Both the position numbers and the translations under genes were made by a program. The notes beneath the pieces were generated by a model. That model was given only the letters and a program-made list of their open reading frames with translations, did not search any database and was not told where the DNA came from. 64,000 nt of DNA from Hymenolepis diminuta. Its lineage: Eukaryota; Platyhelminthes; Cestoda; Cyclophyllidea; Hymenolepididae. Shown piece by piece: positions 37,501 to 49,602 of this stretch (its first letter is position 1; the number at the start of each line of letters is the position of its first letter). The stretch spans positions 2,440,624 through 2,504,623 of the forward strand of contig CAADRB010000010.1 of NCBI GenBank assembly GCA_900708905.1, written 5' to 3'.

Positions 37501-40500
37501 AATAGCCACATACTAACCCTACATCGCAATGTATAATTTCTCCAGCTCTTAGTGTGCATACACTGCAAAGTGCTTTGATTAAATTATCAAAGTGATTTGC
37601 ATTTCATTAATACTTCAAACGGGAAGAATGAAACCAAACCACTAAAGGGAATTCGATTGAACTAGGCCTTATCTATCATGAATTTAATATGACTTGCGTG
37701 GAACCAATTCATTTCACGTACCCGAAGATCTTCACTAATAAGCTCTCCAGAGACGTATTTTTGAATAGATCTAGCGGGAATACGCTGTATAGTCATAATG
37801 TGGGGATCAAGGAGTACGACCTCGTAGTGCGTTACTTTGTGTGTTACTGGATCATAGTCGGCATAGCAACCATTTCGATTTAAATTTACCATTGCCGGCC
37901 ACCAAGGAAACCCTGTGTTGAAGAGGATATTATGAAATGTTTGAAAAGATTCATGTAAATTTAGGCATATCAACTGTCATCGACATAATTTGTGCTATGG
38001 TATTTGCTGGCTGATAATTTGCATTTTCTGTATCAAATCAATATCAGATTGATATATGCAAAAATTAAAACTTACATTCTAGGTGACTTAATTTGCCATC
38101 GTACCAGACGTAATCGGAAATGCGGTGATAGAGATGGATTCAAAGTATCACTTAAAAATAAACTTGGCAACAAAATGAAGAATAACATAATCCATTCCGA
38201 AGTTCCAAGTATGAATAAATTTTGCTATTTTAGCAGCCATTTCCCATAAATGTATTCTCCAAGAATGAAAATGTAGAAGGATTTGAAGGTCTCTGGACAT
38301 CAGAATGAAATATTTTAGAAAATCTCAATTATTATTCAATTAATAAAAAAGAATAAACAAACAGAAGGGGTAGCACTTCATGCTGCACCGAAATTTTTAG
38401 AAAGGTATCGTTTCAATCCCCAGCTTTCCATGAACTGAAATTTTAAAACATTCGTTCAAATATTAGAGGTTATTTTCGAGAATGAAGTTTTGCCATTCTG
38501 ACGGCATATTTGGTGACTGAATGACGATTCACTTAATTTTCTTCCTCGTCGCAACACAAAAATTGGAAATTAAGCACGATTTACAGTTACAAATAGTGAC
38601 TATAGATAAGATTCTACGATTAGAACCACAGATTTGTATCAGGGTTCTATAAATCCTGAGCAAATGTACAAAATAATAATAAAAAATCTGCTGCACATAA
38701 ATATTCAGAGCATCTCCTGATATTTTTTTAAATTTTTATTCAAGTGAAAAATATTGAATCTTTCCCTGATTAAAAGCCATACACTAAAATGAAGTCATTT
38801 TGCATTAGAAATCTCATTGAACACCAAGGATAAGTGAAGATAGTAATCGAATAAGGGTATAAGAAACAGTTAATTAAAACACTGACACAACATCTTTTCA
38901 TATGAGATGCGGATTCCTCGTTCTGACTCCGTAAATATATATTTTTAAAGGGACAAGTACAATTTGAACCCATGATTGACACCCACTTTCATAAAGTAGT
39001 GAAAATAGCCTTTTTCTATTAATTGGATTAATGTGGTAATTACCATATGAGAGGAGTCGTAATTAGAAGACATTGTGATGATCGAGCTTCCTCACAAATT
39101 TTCATTTCTTCCATCGTTAAATAACGTTGAACTCACAATGGGCTGACCTTGAGAAGATATTGCAAACGTTAAGCACAAAGACGTCAATCAACTGACGTTA
39201 AACCCAATGTAGCATTTAAGGGATTCATAGTGGGAATGCGCTTAGAAATATAAATAGAAACAGGGCTCTATGAATACAAATCCGTATATATTTTCCAAAA
39301 TCGTAGTCCTGACTTATGCTCCCGTTACACGTAGTACATCAGAAAAAGAAAAATCCATAAACTAGAGGATTCATTACATTTTGCATAACTTGTGTAGTGA
39401 CCATGAAACACAGTTTAAGATAAAAATAAGAAACTTACAATTTTTTTATTATATCGATAAATTTTAAAAGCTTAGCTTTTCCGGCGTATTTTAATATCCA
39501 AATGTGGGTAATCATATTTTTCGCCAGTGGTATGTAATCGACACCTGAACCATCTAAAACATCGACAAAATATGCAGGCAAACATCACGAAGAGATTGCT
39601 GAACTCCTATTTACTAAAATTAACTAAAGGCGATCTCACACAAACACACTTTTGATTTAACTTCTCTCCAGTCAAATAATTTAGTGAACATATTTAAATG
39701 AATGCTAAATAGGGAATGGAAAAGAGCAAAAATAACTTCCGATCTTCTATTTGAATAACAGAGACTTATATATTACCCACGTACAGAAAGAGATTCGGGA
39801 ATTAAATGTTATGGTGATTTAAATAAATACTATTGCAATCTCATCCGTATCTCAAAATGCAAATAGGAGGGAGAGTTAAAACACATGAAATCATCTCAGC
39901 TCTAAGAAACATGAATAAGATATACTTGAGGGATGTTGAAATCCCCATCTAGTAATCTATGTCCATTTATTCAAAATCATATCAATGTAACTGAGTGGAC
40001 AAAAAGAGGTATAGCTTTCAAATACTAATAACCTGAAGAAAGAAGCCTGAGAAACTTTATGCCATTTTGTGTATTTGGATTTATATTCTTCGATTTCATT
40101 TCTAATTTCGCTCTGGCTTCGACTCCTTCATTCTGAAATTTATACTCATAGAACCATCTTTCAGTTGTACCTACGTCTTTCAATTTTGTATTTTGTACAG
40201 CAGTCTTGAATATGGAAGGGTCAAAATAGACGTTATATCCGGCAGCAAATAATTAGAAGAGTGTTATATCTGATATAGTCATTTTAGGATAACAGAGCTC
40301 ACCACTATTCAAGAAGTCTTTAATACTATTATTGCAATCTAAATTTAAGTTTTCGTAAAAGGGAATACGAAAGACATACATAACATAAAATCTTATCTGA
40401 AATTCGATTAATACTTAAACGCCTGCCTGCGTTTTTAGACCAATTGAGACCCCATTATATAAAGGCCTTGAATTTTACAAAACATTTCTTGAACGGACCA

Positions 40501-43500
40501 TATACTTCTGTAGCAAGCCACACCACCTTCATATTGGTACAACAGCATCTCAAACTGTATTTTGTTTCGATAATTTGGCACATTCTTGGGCATTCAAACG
40601 AATGGAAGTATTTATATAAAGTTACTTTTCCGTCGCCCTATATATCTGATCAGAAGACGTGTTTAACAAATTAAAAGACCTACAATCTGGTGATGACATA
40701 TTTAAGAGTGAAATCACAACAAAATACGCCTTATAAATGTTCCATTATTTATGGTACCGAAGAAATATATAAAACATCAGGAAACATTTAAAAGACGTCT
40801 GTTGTTGTCTAAAATGAATAAATTTACACTGCTTGAGTGAAAAATAAACCACCTGAAGAAAATGAAATAAAATTATTATAGATAAAACATTTTTCCACTG
40901 CAAAAAAATTTAAACTTAAACCACTTAACGTCATCTGTCAAATTAAGTACCGTGATTAGAAATACTACACCGGAAAAAACGCAGATATAATCACCTAAAA
41001 AATAGACTTAGAGAAAATGTAACCTCACTTTTAACCTCTGAATACAGATAGATTTTCCGTTTCAAATATGGTTTCTTTGTTATCATTATTATGATAATTA
41101 TATCAAAGAGCAAATTTACATAATTACCAACTCCAAACACGTCGCAAATGACCCTTACTTTTTAAAATAGAAAAAAGAATAGTCTTGCAAACTAATGAAC
41201 AATTGTGAAGAAAAAGATTATATGAAAATCATAAGAACAAATAATTACACACCAAATGATTCATGTTACAGTATAAAAAAATCAAAATATAGGGATATAG
41301 AGAGAGTGTATACACAAAAGGCAAATTGCAAGAGTCTACTTCACTTAACTGCCCATTCCACTTTTGCAGGGAGATAGACGTATTCAATCACAGTTCCATC
41401 CTTCACACCAAGCTCCGAAAGACGACTTCCATAATCATTCATGTAATTTCCATTATCCGCATTTCTCAACCACATGGGACCAGGACTTCCATTGATGACA
41501 GCTCTGAGAGCATCCATTGCATCCAGTACAGTTGCATCAAAGGGTATTGGAATAGTGAATTCATTTTGATCGTCCCTAAAGATCAAGACCATTTTATTGC
41601 TGTTTCTGGCAGCGGGTCGAGGTGAGGGAGATGGAATAACTGCCGATCCATTTGCACCGCCATGTTCCCGATTTTCTGTTGATCCTCCATTCGCCATATA
41701 GAGGTTATCACCATCAGAAAGACCTAGCTGTTCCAGAGTTTTTGACATATCCGCTATAGATGGACCGTCTTCTTTTAGCTTGAAACATTGACCCGCCGCA
41801 GGTATTCTCGTTTTATGTTCAATCCGTTCACTGGCTTCTTGGAGAGTAGTGTCCTTAGTAAAGGAGAGAGCACATTCCAAACCATTTGGGTTCATAACGG
41901 TTAGTTTAATTTTATCTCCAGTTGGCGGTAACTTCTCTCCAATATTTGGTGAAGTTGAGAGAGTTGAAGAAGAAAGAGTATCATCACTTTGCGTAGGATC
42001 GTCACCATTTTTAGGAATGTTGTCTTTAGCATTGGGAAGACGTTTGACCACGAGGATACGGGAGTTCCTTTTAATTCCATAACGATCCAGGGTCTCCTTG
42101 TCACTCAAAATATACTGATCGAAAATAAGCTGAGTTCCTGCGGATCGTTTCATTGAAATATCACACTTTTGCTCAATGGCTGAACGAAGTTCACTAACTC
42201 TGGCATCCAAACGGATAGCTATGGTGACAGTTCTACCAGAATCAAGAGAAACGCGGATAGGAGTTAAGTTCTTGTAGTTAGCTGGTAGGAAAAGATCAAT
42301 AGGAACAACAACATCAGGCCTAGGAAGTTGATAATCACCCAAGGAACGAGAATCCTCCATAAATATCCCTTTAAGAGTTAGAACTTGATCTTTAGGAGCC
42401 ATGCCAATACGATGGCTAATGGCCTGTTTTAAGTCCCCAACGGTCGTTTTCTCGGTGACATTGACGTTGAAGAGTTTTTGGGAGTCGTGAACAATCTTCA
42501 CTTTCATGATAGTGCACTGTGACTGCACCAGAGTGAGATTGTGGGGTAGTCTGAGGCAAACCTTTAGTTAACAATTATTGATGCGCACCAAAAGAGGGCG
42601 CGGGTTTATAATTTTCACAGCACCCACCTATGGTAAATTGAGAGTGCGTCGTGCGTGAGACTTTCATGCATATAATCGAAGCGCTATCGATTTCAGGTCC
42701 TTTTTAAACAAGGCGTGATTTTGTTGCACGTTCAGCAAAAGTACATCAACGTGAAAATTTGTGGAATTTTTGCTTTTAGTGGAAATCAAATGAATCAATA
42801 AAAATTACCGTAGTAAGACAGAAACTACTTAATGCATTAAAGGCTAAGAAGTTCCACGTTCGTTTCCACCCTTCTGTTAACTACATAATGCTATCATGAC
42901 CCTAAAATAAAGTCAGGAAGAGATTAACGCTTAAAACGAAATGTCTTGACTTAAAAATGGCTAGAGATAGCAGATGTCAGTTAACAGTTGGTGGTTGGGA
43001 ACGGTAGGAAGTCGGTTAACCACAATGTATCACGTATGCATACTGAAACTCACGCACCATCACCATATGGAGACATTGGCGATTGGACATGACTGACGTT
43101 GCATGAAGAAACATAAAATTAATATTTCAATCAATAAATTGGGATGAATTTCCTAGCAACCTCCGAATTGTTCCAGCAACATTCTTTCTATTTGACTCCG
43201 TCCATATTATATTATATAAAAAACAAAATGGTTGACAAAAAATAAAGGTTTCTCATCTTTGCTATGTTAAAACTGTAGGCTGCTACATATCATATAAGAC
43301 CACTTTGCTTTCCCAATCACTGAAAAAATGAACTGAAGTAGCCAGACCGACTGTACTTGACTAAAAAAATTAATTAAGCACTATACATCGTAGATAAGCA
43401 TTAACTGAAATCTAGTGTATTTATCGTGGAAGTTGAATTTGTCAACATAGCTACCCATTTAGTAAATATTATACAACCCGATTTCAAAAATCCAATGAGG

Positions 43501-46500
43501 TAAGACTTTTAATTGCCTTCAAAAATTAAAATTTATACAATATTTTGCATTAAGGTAGATAATTAAAAAATAGAAAGCATAAATTAGGAAAGGCCAATTG
43601 GATTTAGTTGGTCAGTTGATTGGACAGAGGAGTCAAGACATTTGTCTACACTTGGACAATCGCAAGCTTCATTGTATGTTACATGATTGGGTCAATCCCA
43701 ATGATTAATTAGCGTAAGTCCAGTGAAATGGGAATGAGATTAAAACAAAATTTAAGGGGGAAATGCATTTTTCATTATACCGGTGCGCTATTTTGGTGAG
43801 AACTATACATTGAATCCCTTTCTCTCTAAAAAATCTCCATGAAAGACCTCTCCTGCACACGAACCAATTTGTCACATCAATCATTGTTTTAGGAACTCGT
43901 AAGATGACAGATTGCCAATCTTTATAATTGTCTCGAATGATTGGAAAAAAACGAATCCTTCAATTTAATCTGGAATGCAGTAATTAACGAAAAATAAATA
44001 GGTTTGCCCATTATTTTAAGTGACTTAAATAATTAATAGTGTGTTTTAAGTCGTCTAAATACGCGAATTATCAAATTGATGAGATTCACAATTCATGAGC
44101 CTGTACCTGTTGATTGAAACGAACATTTATTCCGTTTAATGACGTGGTAGATTGGTCTTCGCTACAAAGCGATTCTCAAAGAAAATACTCACTCTAATAT
44201 AAACGCAGTTAGACACTATTTTAGTGATTGCTGAGATTTTCGTTAATATTACATTTTTAATTGAAAAGCAATTTCTTGCCGAACATTTAGAGTGAGTAGA
44301 TGCACTTAGCGTTAATATGATTAACAATTTCAAAAGTATCTAAGCAGAATGTGAGAAAAAATCTAGAATTAAAACCAACTTCAAAAGAAAATTGCATAGG
44401 TGTATTCTGGCAAGAAATAGGATTTTGAACCTTTGCTTACGACCCAATTACGTTATTTTATCGCGTTTTAAGACGTCTGAGTCAATTGTTTACTCATCTT
44501 AAATAAGTAGCACCATTCGGCTTTTTAAAGCAGAAAAGGATCAGATATACCTCTCACTTTTGCCCAGACAATGGAGCCTGCAGTAAACCCGCTGTAGACA
44601 TAAGGCTGAGTATCTGCTTGTGCTTTGCTAGCATCATCTTCTTCATCACATGGATTAGTTGCAGTATTGACAAAAGCTATCGACGTTGTTTTCCATTTCG
44701 CTTGAAGTCCACAATGCCAGCCTTGTGAAACCTCCGAAGGGTCGTGGACGTCTGCTAAAAAGCGCCATTTCTTGCACTTCACACATTTAATCCACGTACC
44801 TTGATGAAAAAAAGGACAAATAGAAGGATACTTCAAATATCGTACATAATTTATCTAAATACTTTAATTAATATCAACAATGTGCTCTTTGATCATCAGG
44901 AAAGAAAGATTTATCGATGTGGATGTGACCAGCCAATCAATCCAATCCCTTAAATCTTTGAACGCAATTGCTTTAATCAGGAGACTGAGAGGAGAGGTTC
45001 ATAAAGTTTGCCATTGGGACGTCATTTAAGGCTTTAAGAAACTCGATTTGTAAACAAAAGCACGGTTTTTCGATTTACTGTTTTTGCTTTCTTTATTTCC
45101 ATAATGACCCTTTTTTTGAACAACTTTGCTATTTCCAACTTTAAGCACTTTCTTATTTCAAACTTCCTTTGTTGTGGTTATTGAAAACCAGAAATGTTAA
45201 AATTTGATCTTATTAAATCTCTTCCAGATCTGCAAGAAAATCCTCAATTAGAGTAGAGGAGATCTAATTGCTCTAAAAGAATGAAAAGGTTAATATTCAT
45301 GTATATACTATAAAGCCCTAGTAAATGTACGAAAGGGTAAAATTTTGAACATATACCACCTGAAGAAAAGCACCAATTAATATGTGATCTGTTATACCTA
45401 GAAGATTGACATTCAGGGTAAGTTTTCGCTCAATGGGCTTCAAGCTGATCTTCGACTATGTAGACATTTCTGCAGTATTTTGAAGTATACCCAGCAGTGA
45501 ATTGAAGTACTTAGAATCTGCCCCGCTAAACATCACAATTAGTAGTATTGGAATAAACCGTACACAAAATAGGGATCGAACACTAAAAAACTAAATGACG
45601 TAAGAATGCAGCGAATTAAAGTATAGCAAACAGGAGGTCATAATGGTACTGTCCATATTAATGAGTGCAAGCAGGGACTCACATGAACTTCATTGTTAAA
45701 GTATGACAGCCCATTTTGGGGAATGAAGTGAGACCGTATTGACCAATAGGAATGCGACCACTCAGACAGTGCATAGTGAATAAGAAATAGTAGACAAATT
45801 GATGTGCAGAATATAGGCAACCATATGGCAGAGAGCGTATGACAAGTTACAATAAAAAAACCAGAGAATTGAAGTCGAAATGAATGAGACATAAATAAGA
45901 ATTTGAATTCAAAACACTTTTGCATTAATGTATAATAGAAAAGTTTTAGTGACAATACGAAGTATTGCCAATCCATTAGGGATGATATTCGGGCTTTTCA
46001 AAAGGAAATTTTGTCAATTCTGTAGACTTCTCTTTCTAAACTGCCTCATATTGAAGGTTATGCAGCTCTTTGTTTAATTCTTGACTATAACATGACTTTT
46101 CAATAGACTTAATTTCACTGCTAGAATAGTGTTCAGTAAGGTGGGAATGTAAAAATAATCCAAGAAAATATATTCAAATTCTGGGAAAAATTGATTATTG
46201 TATTTTTAATTTAGTGACGATTTATTCTCATTCCAATCTTTTCACTACAGAGAAAACATAAATGATTTAATTTTAAATGTATAGGTACTATCACAGCATT
46301 ACTAAAAATGCAAGAACGCTGAGGTGAGTTAATTAGGCGTACGTAACAGCAAATTATTTCAACATGAGTGATAGTACTTACCTCGATGTTCAAAATCTTC
46401 TGTATGGACGCAGATACCCTCGCTGGTATTAATTTTCCCTGTCAGTTTTTGTTTAAGTTGCCTTCTTAAATTTCGAGGTCTCCCTAATCTCTTCTTTGTG

Positions 46501-46820
46501 TCAGGAGAGGAAGCTAGGTTATGAAACTGCCTGGTTGGTTCACATTTCTGCGTGTCAACGAGTGCAGTAGAATTATTGAGGTTTCCGGTCAACAGTGACT
46601 GAGTTTGACCTCTTTCTAACACTTTTTTGAGCATTTCATTGAGAATTTGATACAATTCGGGTTTCATGTTATCCAAATTCACCGGAAGTTGAAGAGGTGT
46701 CTTGAGACTTTTGGAGGGAGATTTTCTGCATTGCCTACGAGCAATATATCGATTGTAAAGTGTTAGTGGAGACTTGGAACCAATATCATTTAAAACAGTA
46801 TCAATACAACCGAAATTCAT
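34528..46820 (-). CDS. CW-type zinc finger and PWWP domain protein (ZCWPW1-like)
   Basis: Six exons join in frame to 1839 nt (612 aa): 46820-46382, 44799-44551, 37912-37722, 36586-36515, 36442-36236, 35208-34528. The ATG at 46820 lies four bases inside an exon preceded by a strong acceptor (TTTTTTACAG at 46825), so a 5' exon, coding or not, is likely. Residues 147-200 form a CW finger with Cys at about 152, 155, 176 and 197 and the WIKC, KKW and GWHCGL signature. A PWWP domain starts near 217 (GSIVWAKVRGFPWWPAMV), split by a phase-1 intron after VR. The helix-rich tail of the PWWP (KYWRKIQDAIEEAE) is in exon 4. AT-hook-like basic motifs are RLGRPRN (about 111) and RRGRPRKKK (about 361). The last 227 residues are Ser/Asn-rich with no recognised domain. 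In known proteins CW domains bind methylated H3K4 and PWWP domains bind H3K36me2/3, so a nuclear chromatin reader is inferred. The join of exons 5 and 6 is the least certain. Confidence 0.85.
41341..42507 (-). CDS. Protein of four tandem ubiquitin-like domains, intronless
   Basis: A single open frame of 388 aa. The first ATG is at 42507; the frame extends seven codons upstream only through a GTG, and the related relic at 5.2 kb also begins at this Met. Four beta-grasp ubiquitin-like repeats can be seen: about 1-75 (TVGDLKQAISHRIG...LTLKGIFMED), 82-156 (LIFDQYILSDKETLDRYGIK), 199-272 (FKLKEDG...TLEQLGLSDGDNLYM) and 305-379 (RLSELGVKDGTVIEYVYL). Charged or Ser-rich linkers lie at 157-198 and 273-304. 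The C-terminus is VEWAVK, with no Gly-Gly between repeats or at the end, so it is neither a polyubiquitin precursor nor conjugatable in the usual way. It more likely acts as a scaffold or ubiquitin mimic binding ubiquitin receptors or the proteasome, which is inference. The gene lies inside an intron of the CW-PWWP gene on the same strand and has its own TATA-like sequence, which suggests a retrogene. I do not recognise a named orthologue. Confidence 0.86.
   Translation of the reverse strand: MKVKIVHDSQKLFNVNVTEKTTVGDLKQAISHRIGMAPKDQVLTLKGIFMEDSRSLGDYQLPRPDVVVPIDLFLPANYKNLTPIRVSLDSGRTVTIAIRLDARVSELRSAIEQKCDISMKRSAGTQLIFDQYILSDKETLDRYGIKRNSRILVVKRLPNAKDNIPKNGDDPTQSDDTLSSSTLSTSPNIGEKLPPTGDKIKLTVMNPNGLECALSFTKDTTLQEASERIEHKTRIPAAGQCFKLKEDGPSIADMSKTLEQLGLSDGDNLYMANGGSTENREHGGANGSAVIPSPSPRPAARNSNKMVLIFRDDQNEFTIPIPFDATVLDAMDALRAVINGSPGPMWLRNADNGNYMNDYGSRLSELGVKDGTVIEYVYLPAKVEWAVK
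42605..42610 (-). promoter_or_regulatory. TATA-like box of the tetra-UBL gene
   Basis: TATAAA on the minus strand, 98-103 bases upstream of the ATG at 42507, inside a locally GC-richer stretch (CCCGCGCCCTC follows). A TATCGA-containing sequence lies a further 75 bases upstream near 42685. This fits a compact promoter for a nested gene, but is not proven. Confidence 0.35.
44800..46381 (-). other. Intron 1 of the CW-PWWP gene (1582 nt)
   Basis: Begins GTAAGT after EDFEHR and ends TTTCATCAAG before GTWIKC. It contains a 112-codon hydrophobic frame (45976-45638, minus) that looks like chance AT-rich sequence. Confidence 0.75.
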
Positions 46821-46824
46821 TGAC

Positions 46825-49602
46825 CTGTAAAAAACAAATAGAGAAATTTGATTTGGTTAAAGAAATACGGTAGTCCAAAAGAAATTTTAAATCTTAAAAT
46901 GTTAATTTACCAGTGACTACTTCATATTCACTGTTTACGCCTTTACGACTCTTTTCGAATTTACAAGTCATATAAATGAACAAGACAATTTTATTAATAA
47001 AATAGGGGGTACAATAGTAAAATACTGTAAAATGAAGTCCCGATTAACTGGTGAAGACGAAGACTTTTGCATTCTGCAGGAAAAGCAAGGATTTTGGAAT
47101 TCTGTAAAGTTATATAATGATAAACGTGTAGCAGAAAACACATACACTTAATCCTCCGGCGGATATGGATAACCATACCTGCTAAGTAAGAACAAAGACA
47201 AGCTTAAAAATGCGTTTTGATGAATGTGCATTAAAAAAATTTTGTATTAGCGGATTATATTACAGATTGAAGTGTATTCTAGTTGCCTTGTTAATTTGAC
47301 AGATGTGTTTTATCCCATATCCTGTCCATAAACAAGACTTAATTTGTTGTTTCGATTGGCGTTTTCTACTGCTAACTGAAAGGCCCCAAGTACAAAACTT
47401 TTAACCGTAAGGTCTGAGATGACTAAATGTCGATCTAGCCAAACTAGCCATAAATTATCAAAATAAGGTTTGAAAATTTATTAAACACGCCTATTATGTG
47501 AATGTATTTTCAGGGATATATTTGACAAATTTTCGATTAACAACTCATGAAAATTTTCCCCTTTTGTATAAAATTTTTGGCAATTCGAGAGACTCCTGTA
47601 AATATGCTGAGTGACGCTTCCAACTGTTAACGATGGTCACTAAAATTATTACATCCTTTTAGCTAGCATACTTCTGATGAACAATGTTCATTGGTGCCAA
47701 TTAACTTAAGAGTTGATATTTGGAAGTGAAAGTGATTGACATGATGGAGTGTTGTGTTCATTGATATTTATGGTGATCATTGTAGACTTTTTTGCCCCAC
47801 AATGGCTAGCAACTTCCAGAACTCAATAAAAAAAATAATATCAGCAATTTTGTCAAAATCCTGCTAAGCAACGACACATAGTTTTAGTATACTCTAACAA
47901 AGACGAAAATTTTATGAATAATTAACAATAAATTATGAATTTAATTTCCCTGGATAAACATTATTCATTTTTATCCAACAGCGATGCAATGTTTTTTTCT
48001 GAAATCAAATGTATTGGAGATTTTCGTAGTTCTAAATTGTGAGTCTCTTAAAAGAAACCTTTTAAATTGAAAGGAATATCAACCATTTTTTTAAACCTTG
48101 CTAATAAATTCGAGATGTCATTTATTATATTTGCAGCGGTCCCTTCATTTGATAAACTTGTTGTACCTTGTCTTATATTTACAACATAATAATTATGCGG
48201 ATCAGGGCTACATAGAATAACTAAGTCAAGTCGCGCATGCCAATATATCAGTGCGGAGATTGCGGAGAAAGCCATCCTGGTTTGTCAATAAACAAGTTTG
48301 AATTTCGTCGTGAGATGTCAGTCATGTCTGATCATCGGTATCTCCGCGTGATAATAGACATCCGTGTTGCTATGTGGAAACCCGAGCGACCTGTGGATGC
48401 CATTGTCGTGATCTTATCGTTTCCTATGACAGAGTGTTGATTGACATCTCCTGTCTATATAAGACGCAAATTACGTCCCAGAACTTCTTCTTCGTTTATG
48501 AGCTTTTATTAAGGCTATGTGAAACAGACCTCCAAGAACACAATCGCGCCTACATTTACACAATAAAATGTATTCAATTCATTTACCGCCTTCTAAATAA
48601 GGGTAAATGGGAATTGTAAGTTAGGCGGAGGTTACAGTCAACCCAAGATTTATGGTTAGCAGTCTAAAACTGCGGGTATCCTAGTTAAGCTCCAATCGTA
48701 TATCTCGACAAACTTTTATTTCACGTATCTAGCTGTCAAGGTGAAAATATAATTATGAATAATTAGTAATTATGTTAGTAGGTGGATCGAAAGCAGTATC
48801 AAAGGCGAATGTTGTTGGGATAACAAAGAATAGAGATCTTCCCTTCAAACCTAAGACGAATGTAGTATTCCTTTCCAGACGTCCGAAACAAAACCTCCTT
48901 CCCCCCTCCTCGAATTAAGGGAAAAGAGCAGGTCATACCAAAAAGTGGAGGAAGGCATGCTAAGAAAACTAAAGAGAACCTCTGAACAGACACTCATTCA
49001 GATCTTGATGGAGAACCTCCCATAGAAATACTAGTGGTAGAAAGAAGAAGCGGACAGAAGCTGCATCAATCACCTGAATATGCTCCTGAAAAATGAATAA
49101 GTCGCTAAGAATAAGAAACCCAAAGAAAGACTTCAGGCGAACCTGAAGAAGTTCCTCAAGGAAGACGTGGCTTAAAGAGAAGGTTTCAAGGTAAAAATAT
49201 AATTACAAATGATTATTAAATATTTTCCCATGACGACATTAGTATTTTATTTTATCTTTTCTTCCTATTGTTATTGAAATAGTGATTAACCCTTATACTG
49301 TTTCAGTAAACTAATACTAATTATGCTCTATTGTACATAATTTAAATTGAATTGGAACAAGTTTCCATAATTACAACGAGAACTTGCGTTCTTCTGATTG
49401 GGATATTGACCTGTAGATCGTAAAACCAGCAAAGCATCAAGCATAAGTGGTTAAATAAATGAATTCATCAAATTTAAATAAATTGAGGCGATAAGAACTA
49501 AGGTAGTGTTTATTTCAGCCCAAAAGTAAATACGAACAGGCAGATTTAGAGTGAGAATAATACAAAATTTGATTCATTTAATCTTATTTTGCCTCTCTAT
49601 GC
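46825..49602. other. Spacer between the two CW-PWWP copies
   Basis: No exon here could be joined in frame to either neighbour. A 75-codon minus-strand frame (48275-48048) with DPHNYYVV recalls a Tudor-like strand pattern but has no partner exons. The rest is AT-rich. Confidence 0.5.

Larger units (their letters stand above)
37913..44550 (-). other. Intron 2 of the CW-PWWP gene (6638 nt), host of a nested gene
   Basis: It interrupts the PWWP domain between WAKVR and GFPWWP in phase 1; the tandem paralogue has an intron at the same place. It contains the intronless tetra-UBL gene on the same strand. Outside 41.3-42.7 kb it is AT-rich with no other coding signal. Confidence 0.8.

Noticed and set aside
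42508..42528. Seven-codon N-terminal extension of the tetra-UBL protein
   Set aside because: The extension begins at GTG, not ATG, and the related relic at 5.2 kb also starts at the internal Met.
45638..45976. 112-codon hydrophobic minus-strand frame
   Set aside because: Phe/Leu/Ser-rich composition is expected by chance on AT-rich DNA, and it lies in intron 1 of the CW-PWWP gene.
48048..48275. Possible Tudor-like exon (LDLVILCSPDPHNYYVV)
   Set aside because: The resemblance is limited to one strand pattern, with no neighbouring exons; not enough for a feature.
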